Positions 36,539-45,084 of a DNA stretch of 64,000 nt are shown here, in pieces. The stretch lies in the NCBI GenBank assembly GCA_021773835.1, contig JAJFJQ010000020.1, positions 114,857 through 178,856 on the forward strand, given 5' to 3'. Every line of letters starts with the position of its first letter. Within the stretch, counting starts at the first letter, position 1. Source of the DNA: Gammaproteobacteria bacterium (lineage in GTDB: Bacteria > Pseudomonadota > Gammaproteobacteria > Ga0077536). The position numbers and the translations under genes are program-made. The notes beneath the pieces were generated by a model that had not been told where the DNA came from, searched no databases, and was given only the letters and a program-made list of their open reading frames with translations.

Positions 36539-37183
36539 ATGAGAAAAATGGGGTCGGTGTTATTTTTTGGAACATTCCTGGTGTTTTTCATGTCGAGCAC
36601 GCTAGCGGCGACCATTAATTTTTCCGGCACACTAGACATCGTGTCCGACGCGGGGGGAGCCATCTATTCAGCCGTGCCCCTCGGGACGACGTTGAGCGGA
36701 TCCATCGATGATGTTACCGGGGACGTCGAAATTACGGACGGCACGACGCCAACAACAATTGTTTGTTGTAGTACCCCAGGCGTACTAACCGTTACAAACG
36801 ATATGATGCTGAGTGCGGACGATGCGGCGTTGTTTAATATGTTCCTCGGCGTTCCAATGTTCAACGCAGGCGATCTCGTCGATGGTATCGATTTGGAAGG
36901 CGACGCACCGACTGCAACCGGTGGAAGAATTGAAGTTGGGCTGTCCTACCTTTTTGCGTCAGATACGTTCTCGGATACGGGGCCCGGTAACTATCCGTTC
37001 GATCCGACGAAAGTATTGTTGAGCCTATTTTTCATCATCGAAGAAAACAGTGGTGGCGGTGAAATCTACTCTAGTCTAGGGCAGCTAACTGCCGTACCAC
37101 TACCCGCCTCCTTGTGGTTATTCGGCGTGAGCATCGCCGCGCTTGTTCGCCTATCGCGGCGTCGCCAACTATTCTCGAATTAG
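36539..37183 (+). CDS. Secreted protein with VPLPA-CTERM sorting tail
   Basis: A 214-aa exported protein. The N-terminal signal peptide (MRKMGSVLFFGTFLVFFMSS, cleavage near TLA) is followed by a beta-rich, Asp/Gly/Thr-rich domain. The C-terminal tail has VPLPASLWLF, a hydrophobic helix and RLSRRRQ. This is the VPLPA-CTERM signal for exosortase processing. The frame is open much further upstream, inside the preceding gene, but GCAGGAG eight bases before the ATG at 36539 and the signal peptide fix the start. The first bases contain AATGGGGTCGGTG, also seen at 23155. The function is unknown, probably surface- or matrix-associated. Confidence 0.85.
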   Translation: MRKMGSVLFFGTFLVFFMSSTLAATINFSGTLDIVSDAGGAIYSAVPLGTTLSGSIDDVTGDVEITDGTTPTTIVCCSTPGVLTVTNDMMLSADDAALFNMFLGVPMFNAGDLVDGIDLEGDAPTATGGRIEVGLSYLFASDTFSDTGPGNYPFDPTKVLLSLFFIIEENSGGGEIYSSLGQLTAVPLPASLWLFGVSIAALVRLSRRRQLFSN

Positions 37184-37205
37184 ACCGGGCAGTTGCCCAA
37201 GCTCA

Positions 37206-38204
37206 CTACGCACCGATTTGTTGCTCGGCAAATTTTTGCGCCAAGTAGTCGCCATTCGCGATTGGTGCGTACTTAGCGGGGTTGTCGGGCCCTTGGCACG
37301 TCTCGATACACTCAATGATCGCGTCGTAGTTGGGCTGGAAGAAATACACGAGCGAGAGGCGATCGGTTTCGTGCGCGATTTCCGGCGGTGGATTAACCAC
37401 GCGATGCATTGTCGACACCCATAGATCATTGGTCCATCGGGCGAGAGAGTCGCCGATGTTGACGACAAACGATCCTGGTATCACTGGTACATCTACCCAC
37501 TCGCCGCGCTTATCGCGGATCTGCAATCCGCCACCCGGCACTTCTTGCTGCCACAATATGGTGAACGCGGTGTAGTCAGTATGGCCGCCGCCGCGTAGCT
37601 GGTTAGGCAGCGGAGGCTCAAGTTGTCTGGCATAGAAGTTCGCGCGCAAGATACTAATGTGGCGATCTATCTTGGGAATGAAATAATCATCGGATAGATT
37701 AAGTGCCGACGCGAAAATCCGTGCCAACTCTTCGGAAAGATCTTCCATTGCTAAAAAGTAGGCCGACATCGCCGATTGCAAGGCTGGTAAATTTTTAGGC
37801 CACACGTTCGGTGCAAAGCTCGCGCCGGCTTTGGCCGGAGAGTAGTAGTCTGTATCTGTAGGAAGATCGAAGGGTCCGACGTCAAAAACTTCTTTCAGAT
37901 CGGGCGGCGCTTGATCCTTTTCGAGTTGCGAAAGCGCCTCTGTGCCAACCCCGCTGTATCCTCGGATATGCGACGGGTCCGGCCGGCTCACGGCGATCTT
38001 ATCTGCCAGCGGGAGGGTGAAAAAATGCTGGCACTCGCGCACCGTTGCTGCTTCGACGTCGGTCGGAACCTGCGTTCCCGTCACTAAGAGAAATCCAATC
38101 TCGCGACACGCGGTCGAAACGCTATCGACCACGGCTGCGCGCTCATTCGGATCGCTAGAACGATACTTTGAGATATCGATGAGCGGTACTGCGTGATCGA
38201 CCAT
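37206..38204 (-). CDS. Isopenicillin N synthase-like 2-oxoglutarate/Fe(II) dioxygenase
   Basis: A 332-aa non-haem iron oxygenase. The N-terminal DIOX_N-type part begins VPLIDISKYRSSDPNERAAV. The iron triad is HTD in GGGHTDYTAFTILWQ and the His of STMHRVVNPP. The 2-oxoglutarate Arg is in DRLSLVYFFQPNYD (RxS). It probably hydroxylates or desaturates a small metabolite in the cytoplasm. The start at 38204 has AGGGGGCAAG directly before the ATG; a longer frame to 38324 runs through the upstream promoter region and is unlikely. It is divergent from the luciferase-like gene at 38375. Confidence 0.9.
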   Translation of the reverse strand: MVDHAVPLIDISKYRSSDPNERAAVVDSVSTACREIGFLLVTGTQVPTDVEAATVRECQHFFTLPLADKIAVSRPDPSHIRGYSGVGTEALSQLEKDQAPPDLKEVFDVGPFDLPTDTDYYSPAKAGASFAPNVWPKNLPALQSAMSAYFLAMEDLSEELARIFASALNLSDDYFIPKIDRHISILRANFYARQLEPPLPNQLRGGGHTDYTAFTILWQQEVPGGGLQIRDKRGEWVDVPVIPGSFVVNIGDSLARWTNDLWVSTMHRVVNPPPEIAHETDRLSLVYFFQPNYDAIIECIETCQGPDNPAKYAPIANGDYLAQKFAEQQIGA

Positions 38205-38374
38205 CTTGCCCCCTATTGGCGGTGAGCGGTATCGCGATACTACAATACTCGGCGGACATCGAACACGACTGATTAGGACGAGTCTGAAGGCGCTTCTTCT
38301 GGGAATTGCAGGCGAGGACGTCACGAAAGAACGAACTTAGCAGCGGCGACGAAATTCCTCGAAGGAGATCGGAG

Positions 38375-39235
38375 ATGAAATTTGGGTTTTTCAATTTCAA
38401 TACAACGCATTCATTTCGCCCGGACGATTTGGCCATCGCGCTTGAAGATCGTGGTTACGATTCACTTTGGCTTGGCGAGCACACCCATATCCCGGTAGAT
38501 CAAAGCACGCCGTACATCATTGATGGGGACGAAATGCCGATGCCTTACGCGCATATCATGGATCCGTTCGTCTCACTAATGGCCGCGGCAGGTGTTACGA
38601 AAAAATTAAAACTCGCGACCGGCATCTGCCTCGTGATCCAACGTGACCCCATTGTCACGGCCAAGGAAGTTGCTACCTTAGATGTGTTGTCTAACGGTCG
38701 CGTGATATTCGGTATTGGGGCAGGGTGGAACGTGGATGAGATTGAAAACCACGGCACGCCGTTTAAACAACGTTGGAAGATATTGCGCGAACGGGTTGAA
38801 GCGATGAAGTGTATGTGGACGCAAGACCAGCCTGAGTTCGCCGGTAAGTATGTAAACTTCGGACCGATATTGTCCTATCCAAAGCCGGTGCAAAAACCGC
38901 ATCCGCCGGTGGTGATTGGCACCATCACATCCGGCGGTTTGCAGCACGTGGTTGATTATTGTGATGGCTGGTGTCCGCTCGATGCGAAGATTGATGACTT
39001 TCCCACGATGATCGCAGACCTCCACCGCCGCTGCGATAAAGCCGGACGTGATCCGAAATCCATTCCGATCATGATATTTGCCTGGGGAGATCCGGAAGAA
39101 TCCTTATTGGCTGACTATCACGCGATGGGCGTTGACACAGTCATCCTCGGTGCTGGTATGGAAGATCCCGATACGCCCGATGCCGTACTGCCCTTTCTTG
39201 ATCGTTACGCTAAGATGATCCCGAAGCTAAGCTAG
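38375..39235 (+). CDS. Luciferase-like (LLM) oxidoreductase, F420-type subgroup
   Basis: A 286-aa enzyme of the subgroup commonly annotated as F420-dependent. It begins MKFGFFNFNTTHSF and has LWLGEHTHIP, LKLATGICLVIQRDPIVTAKE, GRVIFGIGAGWN, EIENHGTPFKQRW and KPVQKPHPPVVIG. It closely resembles the gene at 54111 in length and motif order, so they are paralogues. AAGGAGATCGGAG before the ATG at 38375 decides the start; an open stretch 23 codons upstream overlaps the promoter region of the divergent gene. Whether the host makes F420 is unknown. An ABM-domain protein follows after 30 bp and may be a partner. Confidence 0.9.
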   Translation: MKFGFFNFNTTHSFRPDDLAIALEDRGYDSLWLGEHTHIPVDQSTPYIIDGDEMPMPYAHIMDPFVSLMAAAGVTKKLKLATGICLVIQRDPIVTAKEVATLDVLSNGRVIFGIGAGWNVDEIENHGTPFKQRWKILRERVEAMKCMWTQDQPEFAGKYVNFGPILSYPKPVQKPHPPVVIGTITSGGLQHVVDYCDGWCPLDAKIDDFPTMIADLHRRCDKAGRDPKSIPIMIFAWGDPEESLLADYHAMGVDTVILGAGMEDPDTPDAVLPFLDRYAKMIPKLS

Positions 39236-39265
39236 CCCAACCAAGAAAATACCGAGGGATAACCC

Positions 39266-39559
39266 ATGACCTGCCAAGTAATACTCGATTTCCGTGTAAA
39301 AGAAGATTCGCTCGAAGACCTACGCAGTATGCTGCATAGGATCTTACCTGAAACGCGCAGTTACGATGGATGTAACAATTTATATATCGTGCAGAATCAA
39401 GACGACCCGTTGGCGCTTGTAGTAATCGAGCAATGGGAGACCCGCCCAAAGTATGAGAAGTATTTAGCTTGGCGAACGGAAACCGGGGTTATCGACGAGC
39501 TAGTTGCGATGCTCGATGGTGAGCCGACGTTTCGGTTTTTTGATTACTTCGGCGTGTAG
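39266..39559 (+). CDS. ABM-type (antibiotic biosynthesis monooxygenase) domain protein
   Basis: A 97-aa protein with the dimeric alpha-beta barrel fold of ABM proteins: N-terminal VILDFRVKEDSLEDLRSMLH, then TRSYDGCNNLYIVQNQDDP, VVIEQWETRPKYEKYLAWR and a C-terminal helix. Members are cofactor-free quinol monooxygenases or haem-type partners; small size and position make a role beside the luciferase-like enzyme at 38375 likely. GAGGGATAACCC precedes the ATG. The stop is followed by a REP-type repeat. Confidence 0.85.
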   Translation: MTCQVILDFRVKEDSLEDLRSMLHRILPETRSYDGCNNLYIVQNQDDPLALVVIEQWETRPKYEKYLAWRTETGVIDELVAMLDGEPTFRFFDYFGV

Positions 39560-39607
39560 TGGTTGTAGGGATCGATATTCGGGCAACGCCATTATTACCC
39601 GAGGCCT

Positions 39608-39722
39608 CGTCGTCATCCCGGCGAAGGCCGGGATCCATAGTGAATACAGGTATTCGCGCTTCGTTCACGCACACGAGAGACGTAGATGCCGCATGGATTC
39701 CGGCTTCCGCCGGAATGACGAG
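39608..39722. repeat. Inverted pair of REP-type palindromes (BIME/REPIN-like)
   Basis: CGTCATCCCGGCGAAGGCCG (from 39611) and the inverted copy ending in CCGGCTTCCGCCGGAATGAC (39700-39719) are the two ends of a REP pair separated by about 55 bp. Each is itself a stem (CCCGGC-GAAG-GCCGGG and TTCCGGC-TTCC-GCCGGAA). This is the widespread 'TCATTCCGGCGAAGGCCGGAATCCA' type. It lies between convergent genes, as such repeats often do. The open frames across it are by-products. Confidence 0.88.
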
Positions 39723-39765
39723 ACGCTGATTTGTCATCGAAGGTTCGTAATCGGCATATTGGACC

Positions 39766-40590
39766 CTAATCCGAATAACCGCCATCAACCAGCTCTTGAA
39801 ATGAGAATTGTTCGATGGTGACATCATATTCATAGGTGCCGTTCGCGATCTTCTCTCGCACTGCTTCATAGCCAAGTGCGTCAACGGGGACGTAACGATG
39901 CCGATCCCCCGCCGCAAACAGCACTCCATGGTCAGGAAATCCTGCAATGTCGCCCCGGGTACGATAAATCGGTGGTGCGATGCGGCCGAGCATTTGATAG
40001 CCGGACGGTCCCGGAAACGGCAGTGCTGCAGTGCATAAGCCGCCGAGCGTGAGCGTCCGTTCCGGGGTGTAGGGCCGTGCGGTATCGAGCTTGGGAGCAG
40101 TCACCCCGATGGCGCGGTCGAGTGGATAGGCGAAGTAACACCCCGGCGCCCAGCCAACGCACGATACCCAATGATCGGTGCCGGCATGGCGTTTGATCAC
40201 CTCGTCGACGGCACATTGATTAGTCTCGGCGACAACTTCAATACTTGGCTTGAGGCCGGCTCGACGGTTGATCGCCTCCGTCCATGGATCGCGATACCAA
40301 TCCGGTAACTTGAATAGACGTGAGGTCACTTGGTCTGCGGTGACAATGTCGGGCAGGATCTCTTTGATCGTCGCCTCGACTTTTACCGCGGTCGTAAGGC
40401 TGCGATCATAGACAAGGCCGAACTCGCGTAGTGTTGGAATGACCTCCAACATCCAATCGATATTTAGCGCGGCAAATGCTTGAGCGAGGGCGATCACCCG
40501 GAAGTTATTACGTAGGTCGGCGTCGTCACCGAACTCGATACCGACGTAGCTGTCGGCTAAATGGCGGAATATCGGCGTTTCATAGATCAT
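39766..40590 (-). CDS. 5-oxoprolinase subunit B / allophanate hydrolase subunit 1 family protein (PxpB/KipI-like)
   Basis: A 274-aa carboxyltransferase-subdomain protein (AHS1). It begins MIYETPIFRHLADSYVGIEF and has the characteristic CVGWAPGCYFAYPLD, PYTPERTLTLGGLCTAALPFPGPSGYQMLGRI. With the AHS2 protein encoded just upstream it would form the PxpBC (KipI-KipA) part of an ATP-dependent 5-oxoprolinase-like enzyme. The third partner, a LamB/YcsF PxpA protein, is not in the window. The start is placed at 40590. A perfect 21-bp tandem duplication (40592-40633) separates it from the AHS2 stop and creates extra in-frame codons upstream. This protein is the last gene of a two-gene operon. Confidence 0.85.
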   Translation of the reverse strand: MIYETPIFRHLADSYVGIEFGDDADLRNNFRVIALAQAFAALNIDWMLEVIPTLREFGLVYDRSLTTAVKVEATIKEILPDIVTADQVTSRLFKLPDWYRDPWTEAINRRAGLKPSIEVVAETNQCAVDEVIKRHAGTDHWVSCVGWAPGCYFAYPLDRAIGVTAPKLDTARPYTPERTLTLGGLCTAALPFPGPSGYQMLGRIAPPIYRTRGDIAGFPDHGVLFAAGDRHRYVPVDALGYEAVREKIANGTYEYDVTIEQFSFQELVDGGYSD

Positions 40591-40591
40591 C

Positions 40592-40633
40592 TCATTAGCC
40601 GCCAATGATGTTTCATTAGCCGCCAATGATGTT
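40592..40633. repeat. Perfect 21-bp tandem duplication at the AHS2/AHS1 gene junction
   Basis: TCATTAGCCGCCAATGATGTT occurs at 40592-40612 and again at 40613-40633. On the minus strand each copy encodes the last codons and TAA stop of AHS2 followed at once by ATG-like sequence (GGCGGCTAATGA). Only the first copy (upstream on the minus strand) is used by AHS2; the second pushes the AHS1 start 21 bases further away. Confidence 0.9.
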
Positions 40634-41644
40634 GTGCGGGCCGACCAGCGCGGCCGCGTTTTGTGCAAGCTCGAGTGCTTCGTCTACGCTAACTGGTCGA
40701 AAATGCGCGATGTCGCCGGGCCGCATCTGCCCCGCAGTTGCGATGTCGGCAGAGATGACTGTCGCGATCTTGGCAAATCCTCCAACGGTCGGATTTTCAG
40801 TGCCCATCACGATCGCTTCGATGCCGCTCGGACATTGGATCCCGCCAACGGGAATAATGTCATCAACGATGTTGGATGGATCCGCCCCGGCGTCGCGCAC
40901 CAGATAGTTGGGTCGGGGTCCGAATTCGAGTTTTGGGCCGTGAAATCGCAGGCCGGTCCGATTCGCTTGGGTACTCAACTTCCATGCTTCGGTGGTGAAA
41001 TCCGTGATGCTTTTATCGGTGAACGCCTCATCTTGCGGCCCCATAACGACGCGTAGAATTTGTTCACCGCCAAGCTCCGCGAGTTTCGACCGATCGAATC
41101 GGAGGCCAGCACGTCGTCCGTTTAACTCTGCAAGGGGTCGGATCGGAATCGAATCACCTTTTTGCAAGGCTCTGCCGAATGGCCCTCGCGAAGAAAATAG
41201 ATTCTCGGATCGCGATCCCAGCACCGGTTCGACGCTTAATCCACCGGCTACTGCGAGATAGGATCTAGCGCCATTACGAGCTGCACCCATCGTCAACGTC
41301 GCACCGGCGCTTACCGCCACGCTTTGGTAGTACGGCACCTCTACGCCGTCCAGTGACGCAGGCATTTCGGCGCCGGCCAATGCGATCAATGCGTCGGTAT
41401 GAAATTTCATCGTCGCACCGAGTAATGTGAACTCAATGCCGGCGTCGCCGCGTGGCCCGCCACAAAACAGTGGCGGTGGCAATTCGTTGCCGACCAATTG
41501 GCTCGCGATGCGCAAGGACACATGATCCATCGGTCCGGCCGGAGCAAGACCGGTGTGCAAATAACCGAGGCGGCCGCCGTCTTGGATCGAGCTGAGTGGT
41601 CCTGGTTTAATAAGTTCTATAAACATACGCCGCGAAGTTGTCAT
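40616..41644 (-). CDS. 5-oxoprolinase subunit C / biotin-dependent carboxyltransferase family protein (PxpC/KipA-like, AHS2)
   Basis: A 342-aa allophanate-hydrolase subunit 2-type protein. It shows IELIKPGPLSSIQDGGRLGY, the family's N-terminal hallmark, then GPMDHVSLRIASQLVGN, YLAVAGGLSVEPVLGSRS and GIQCPSGIEAIVMGTENPTVGGFAKIATV. It should pair with the AHS1 protein downstream. The start is uncertain: ATG at 41644, ATG at 41626 (closest to the family start MIE..KPG) and GTG at 41665 are all possible and none has a good ribosome site. The gene is divergent from the FKBP gene. Confidence 0.86.
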   Translation of the reverse strand: MTTSRRMFIELIKPGPLSSIQDGGRLGYLHTGLAPAGPMDHVSLRIASQLVGNELPPPLFCGGPRGDAGIEFTLLGATMKFHTDALIALAGAEMPASLDGVEVPYYQSVAVSAGATLTMGAARNGARSYLAVAGGLSVEPVLGSRSENLFSSRGPFGRALQKGDSIPIRPLAELNGRRAGLRFDRSKLAELGGEQILRVVMGPQDEAFTDKSITDFTTEAWKLSTQANRTGLRFHGPKLEFGPRPNYLVRDAGADPSNIVDDIIPVGGIQCPSGIEAIVMGTENPTVGGFAKIATVISADIATAGQMRPGDIAHFRPVSVDEALELAQNAAALVGPHNIIGG

Positions 41645-41802
41645 GGTTACCGTTTCAGGCACCACCCGAGTATAGGCCGATCTACTTCATGAGGTCAGCA
41701 TGATGACACCGGTTGATGGTTGCTGAACGAATTCGGGACTAGTGGGATTTATAATTAAGCTGATGCGAATGCATAAGATCCTTATGTCTAGGAGTGAAAG
41801 CC

Positions 41803-42204
41803 GTGGCCAATGAGGTCGCCGCGGGTGTGGGCCTGATCAAGGAAGTCGTTGGCGAGGGCCCTATAGCAAAAAAGGGTGATGCGGTGACTTATAACGCTCA
41901 ATTATTTCTGCGTCGCGGCGATGAAGTCGCTTGGGATGCGGGCATACTCGGGCGCGCGCGTGAACACGTTAAAACGCGCACAATCGATGGCGTCGAACTT
42001 ATCGACCACGTGACGATACTAGGAAAGCGTCAGGTAATGGCAGGTATCGAAAAGGCGCTCTACGGTATGTGCGCGGGCGGTTACCGCGAAATCGTTGTCG
42101 CCCCGCACCTTGGCTATGGCGATGCCGGACTCCCCGGGGTGATTCCGCCTCGAGCCCTGTTGCGGGTATTGCTGTGGGTCCAGGCGGTTGAAAACAATAA
42201 CTAG
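41803..42204 (+). CDS. FKBP-type peptidyl-prolyl cis-trans isomerase-like protein
   Basis: A 133-aa FKBP-fold protein: GDAVTYNAQLFLRRGDEVAWD, a central segment, then GIEKALYGMCAGGYREIVVAPHLGYGDAGLPGVIPPRALLRVLLWV, which is the standard FKBP ending. There is no signal peptide, so it is cytoplasmic. Several aromatic pocket residues of catalytic FKBPs are altered (for example LGYG kept, but no FDSS-type loop), so isomerase activity is doubtful. AGGAG eight bases before the GTG at 41803 favours it over the GTG at 41794. Its stop is directly adjacent to the stop of the convergent isochorismatase gene. Confidence 0.78.
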   Translation: MANEVAAGVGLIKEVVGEGPIAKKGDAVTYNAQLFLRRGDEVAWDAGILGRAREHVKTRTIDGVELIDHVTILGKRQVMAGIEKALYGMCAGGYREIVVAPHLGYGDAGLPGVIPPRALLRVLLWVQAVENNN

Positions 42205-42906
42205 TTATTTTTCACCTAGCTCGCCCAGCGTCTCGACAATTTCGTCGACCGTACACACCATGGCGAACAGCGAGCGTAAGGTGAGCAGCTCCGCCTCATG
42301 GACCATGCCGGGTCCGTAACCGCCTTCCGTCTGTTCGCCAAACGATGCATTCGCGTCGTCGATGAAAATAACCTTGTAGTCGAGCATCGCCGCGTCGCGT
42401 GCGGTGGTGCCGCAACAGACATTGGTGGCGACCCCGACGATCATAACCGTGTCGATACCACGGTAGCGCAGAATACGATCGAGGTTTGACGAGCCGGCGA
42501 TGAAGGCACTGAACCGGTTTTTGGGAACGAGCAAGTCCGCGTCTTGGAAGTGCATTTCCGGATGCAATTCGACGCCCCAACCGCCTTCGCAGTAGCCGGC
42601 CGGGTTTCCAACCAAAGCGGGCACAAAATCCTTTTCCTGGGCCATATCGAGTCCGTCTTTGCGATATGGATGACGTACGACCCACACAATCTGAATACCC
42701 TGAGCACGGCTCGCGTCGACGACGCTATTGATCGTCGGGATCTTGGTTTTGGCCTCAGGGACGAAAAACAGACCTGCTTCTTCGGCAAAGCAACGCGTCA
42801 TGTCGATGACTAACAACGCGGTTTTTTCGGGAACGATATCCCACACGATTGTCTCGCGGAAGATATCATTTCGTTGTTCGCCGGGCTTAACACCTTTGAC
42901 TGCCAT
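42205..42906 (-). CDS. Isochorismatase-family cysteine hydrolase (amidase-like), set 1
   Basis: A 233-aa hydrolase with the D-K-C triad of this family: Asp in ALLVIDMTRCF, Lys in LLVPKNRFSAF and Cys in VGVATNVCCGTTARDA. Members include N-carbamoylsarcosine amidase, nicotinamidase and related amide-cleaving enzymes. It is third in the order HyuA-HyuB-isochorismatase, so it may cleave the N-carbamoyl product of a hydantoin ring opened by HyuAB; this is inference from gene order. AAGGAGAACGAT before the ATG supports the start. There is zero spacing to the convergent FKBP stop. Confidence 0.9.
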   Translation of the reverse strand: MAVKGVKPGEQRNDIFRETIVWDIVPEKTALLVIDMTRCFAEEAGLFFVPEAKTKIPTINSVVDASRAQGIQIVWVVRHPYRKDGLDMAQEKDFVPALVGNPAGYCEGGWGVELHPEMHFQDADLLVPKNRFSAFIAGSSNLDRILRYRGIDTVMIVGVATNVCCGTTARDAAMLDYKVIFIDDANASFGEQTEGGYGPGMVHEAELLTLRSLFAMVCTVDEIVETLGELGEK

Positions 42907-43026
42907 ATCGTTCTCCTTCGGATTTCGATATCTCTGGGTCTACCGTCGCCTGACAGCTTCGATTGTGGGCCGCGAATTGCCCGCCGCGCAACCGCCGGCG
43001 TCTAAATCGCGAGCCCGGTTATCCTT

Positions 43027-45078
43027 TCAGTAAGCGAGTCCATTGGCCAATGGGGTCGAATAAAGGTATCGAATGATCACCGTGTCATTGTCTGTCACGC
43101 CCAATATTGAGCGCCCAACTTCGTCCAGACGAACGCAGTTATCACTGGCTTTGTCGCTAACGACGACCCAGGCCCTTAACGGTGCCGGGTTTGAACCGAG
43201 CAATTCAACCATATCCTCATCCTTAACCCCGATAGTCGCCGCAGTCGTCTTAGATAATTCGGTTGTGCGGCGACGACCGCGTGCGCCCACATAAGGATCC
43301 AACGCGTTATCAGCGATCACCTTCGCACCTATATGTCGTGTTTGGAGTTTTTCTCGCAACGTTGCTGTTGCACCGAGATCCGGCTGGCCATCGTCGGCGA
43401 ACACGACCCCGTAAACATCGCGTGCTTGTTCGGCACTGATGTAGGCCTTAGCTTTGTCGTTCATAACGGCATCCGGATCCCGACCGAGCGGATCGCCATA
43501 GCCACCACCACCCGCGGAAAGCATCACCACCACGTCGTCTTGGCACAGTGGATATCCAGTGACCTTTCCAGCGGTATCGAATAATTGGGACTCGCCGTTG
43601 CGCATAACCGATACGTGATATGGCGCTGCGCTACCACCGCCCAATACGCCATAGGGAGGAATCACCGCGCGGTCGCTCAGCACCGAATAGCTTGCCTCGG
43701 TGCCGAGTAGGCGCACATCGCGGCGCATACCTAATCCGCCGCGATGGCGGCCGGCGCCACCGGAATCTGTCCTCAGTTCACAACGCTCCACCATCACCGG
43801 CATTTCGAGCTCCATCGACTCGGCGGTTTGAATCGACGGTAAATTACCGAAATCAACATTGACCATTGCGTCCGGGCCGTCCGCTTCGAGAAATCCGCCG
43901 TTTCCGCCAGCCGGGACTTCGTAGTAGACGTATTGGCGGGCACGTCGCTCGTTGTAACCGCCGATTGCGTTCGGAAATGACGTGCCACAAAGATCACCGG
44001 ATACCAGGTCCGGAATGATCTGGGCCAGCGCCCCCAGGGTGACCGACACCGCACGCTTGCGCACCTCGCCGTGCGCGCCGGCCGGCGCGTCATCGCGCAC
44101 ATCGACGATAGAGGCTTGTGGTGCGCGCAATTCGATCGCACGGAATGCGCCCTGATTGACCGCGCCGCCAGGATCCAGTGTCGATTTGACTGCCACGAAT
44201 ACGCCGGCACCGGTTACCGCCAACGACGAGTTAACAACGCCCGGTACCTGCGGGTTCGAACCTGCGAAGTCAGCAATAATTTGATCACCGACCACCGTCA
44301 ACTTGATCCGCATGAGGACAGGATCGAGTTTTCCATCGTTGAAATACTCAAGATAGTCTTCGTAGTAGTAGTCACCATCGGGGAGTTTCGCGATCTGCTC
44401 GCGTAGGCGTCGCTCGGTTCGATCGAGGTTTACCGCCACGCATTGCGCTACTGTTGCAGCGCCGTACTTTTCGTAGAGCTTGCGGATCCGACCATCGGCG
44501 ACTTTGCAGGCGCCGAGCGATGCATTGAAATCGCCTTCCCGTTCTTCGGGTACGCGCATATTAGCCATCAATAATGTCATTGCTGCTCGGTTTACAGTGC
44601 CGGCTTCAATGATTTTGATCGGCGGTATGCGCACGCCTTCCTGGTAGATGTTGTCCGATAGCCCAGAGTAACTTCCGGGAACCATACCGCCGACATCGAC
44701 CCAGTGTGCGCGCACGGCAGGGAAGATCAGTAATTCTCCGGATCCGTCGAATAGCGGATAGAGTAACGTGACATCGTTTAGATGGGTGCCGCCACGATAC
44801 GGATCGTTGAGTAGAAACACATCGCCGGGCGATATATCGTTTACGAAATCATCGAGTACACAACGTACCCCCCATGGTAGTGGCAGAACGTGGCCTGGAT
44901 GGTCCCATGATTGTGCGACCATCTCGCCGGCGGCATTGAAGAGTGCGCAAGAGAAATCGTCGAATTCGTAGATTACCGAAGAGTACGACGCACGAATGAT
45001 CGTTGCGCGCATTTCCTTCACGATTGCGATCAAGCCTTCGGTAACGACTTCAAGCGTGATGGGATTGACCGCTGGCAT
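43027..45078 (-). CDS. hyuB: Hydantoinase B / oxoprolinase-type subunit with extra CDC48-N-like C-terminal domain, set 1
   Basis: A 683-aa HyuB-type protein. The core has ALFNAAGEMVAQSWDHPGHV, GDVFLLNDPYRGGTHLNDVT and SAGGGGYGDPLGRDP, as in N-methylhydantoinase B. Residues about 601-683 are an extra domain, beginning near GRRRTTELSKTTAATIGV and ending VTDNDTVIIRYL. It aligns with the double-psi barrel of CDC48/VCP N-domains (LGVKDEDMVELLG, VVVSDKASDNCVRLDEVGR). The set 2 HyuB at 58792 lacks it. The gene follows HyuA by 6 bp with AGAAGGTAACGGTCG before the ATG. Together HyuA and HyuB open a cyclic imide or lactam ring using ATP. Confidence 0.9.
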   Translation of the reverse strand: MPAVNPITLEVVTEGLIAIVKEMRATIIRASYSSVIYEFDDFSCALFNAAGEMVAQSWDHPGHVLPLPWGVRCVLDDFVNDISPGDVFLLNDPYRGGTHLNDVTLLYPLFDGSGELLIFPAVRAHWVDVGGMVPGSYSGLSDNIYQEGVRIPPIKIIEAGTVNRAAMTLLMANMRVPEEREGDFNASLGACKVADGRIRKLYEKYGAATVAQCVAVNLDRTERRLREQIAKLPDGDYYYEDYLEYFNDGKLDPVLMRIKLTVVGDQIIADFAGSNPQVPGVVNSSLAVTGAGVFVAVKSTLDPGGAVNQGAFRAIELRAPQASIVDVRDDAPAGAHGEVRKRAVSVTLGALAQIIPDLVSGDLCGTSFPNAIGGYNERRARQYVYYEVPAGGNGGFLEADGPDAMVNVDFGNLPSIQTAESMELEMPVMVERCELRTDSGGAGRHRGGLGMRRDVRLLGTEASYSVLSDRAVIPPYGVLGGGSAAPYHVSVMRNGESQLFDTAGKVTGYPLCQDDVVVMLSAGGGGYGDPLGRDPDAVMNDKAKAYISAEQARDVYGVVFADDGQPDLGATATLREKLQTRHIGAKVIADNALDPYVGARGRRRTTELSKTTAATIGVKDEDMVELLGSNPAPLRAWVVVSDKASDNCVRLDEVGRSILGVTDNDTVIIRYLYSTPLANGLAY

Positions 45079-45084
45079 CGACCG

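Noticed and set aside
39504..39947. Open frames on both strands with VIPAKAGIH and MDSGFRRND
   Set aside because: These are translations of the REP pair and not genes.
41750..41755. Perfect TATAAT 48 bp before the FKBP start
   Set aside because: No acceptable -35 sequence 16-18 bp upstream, so it is not listed as a promoter.
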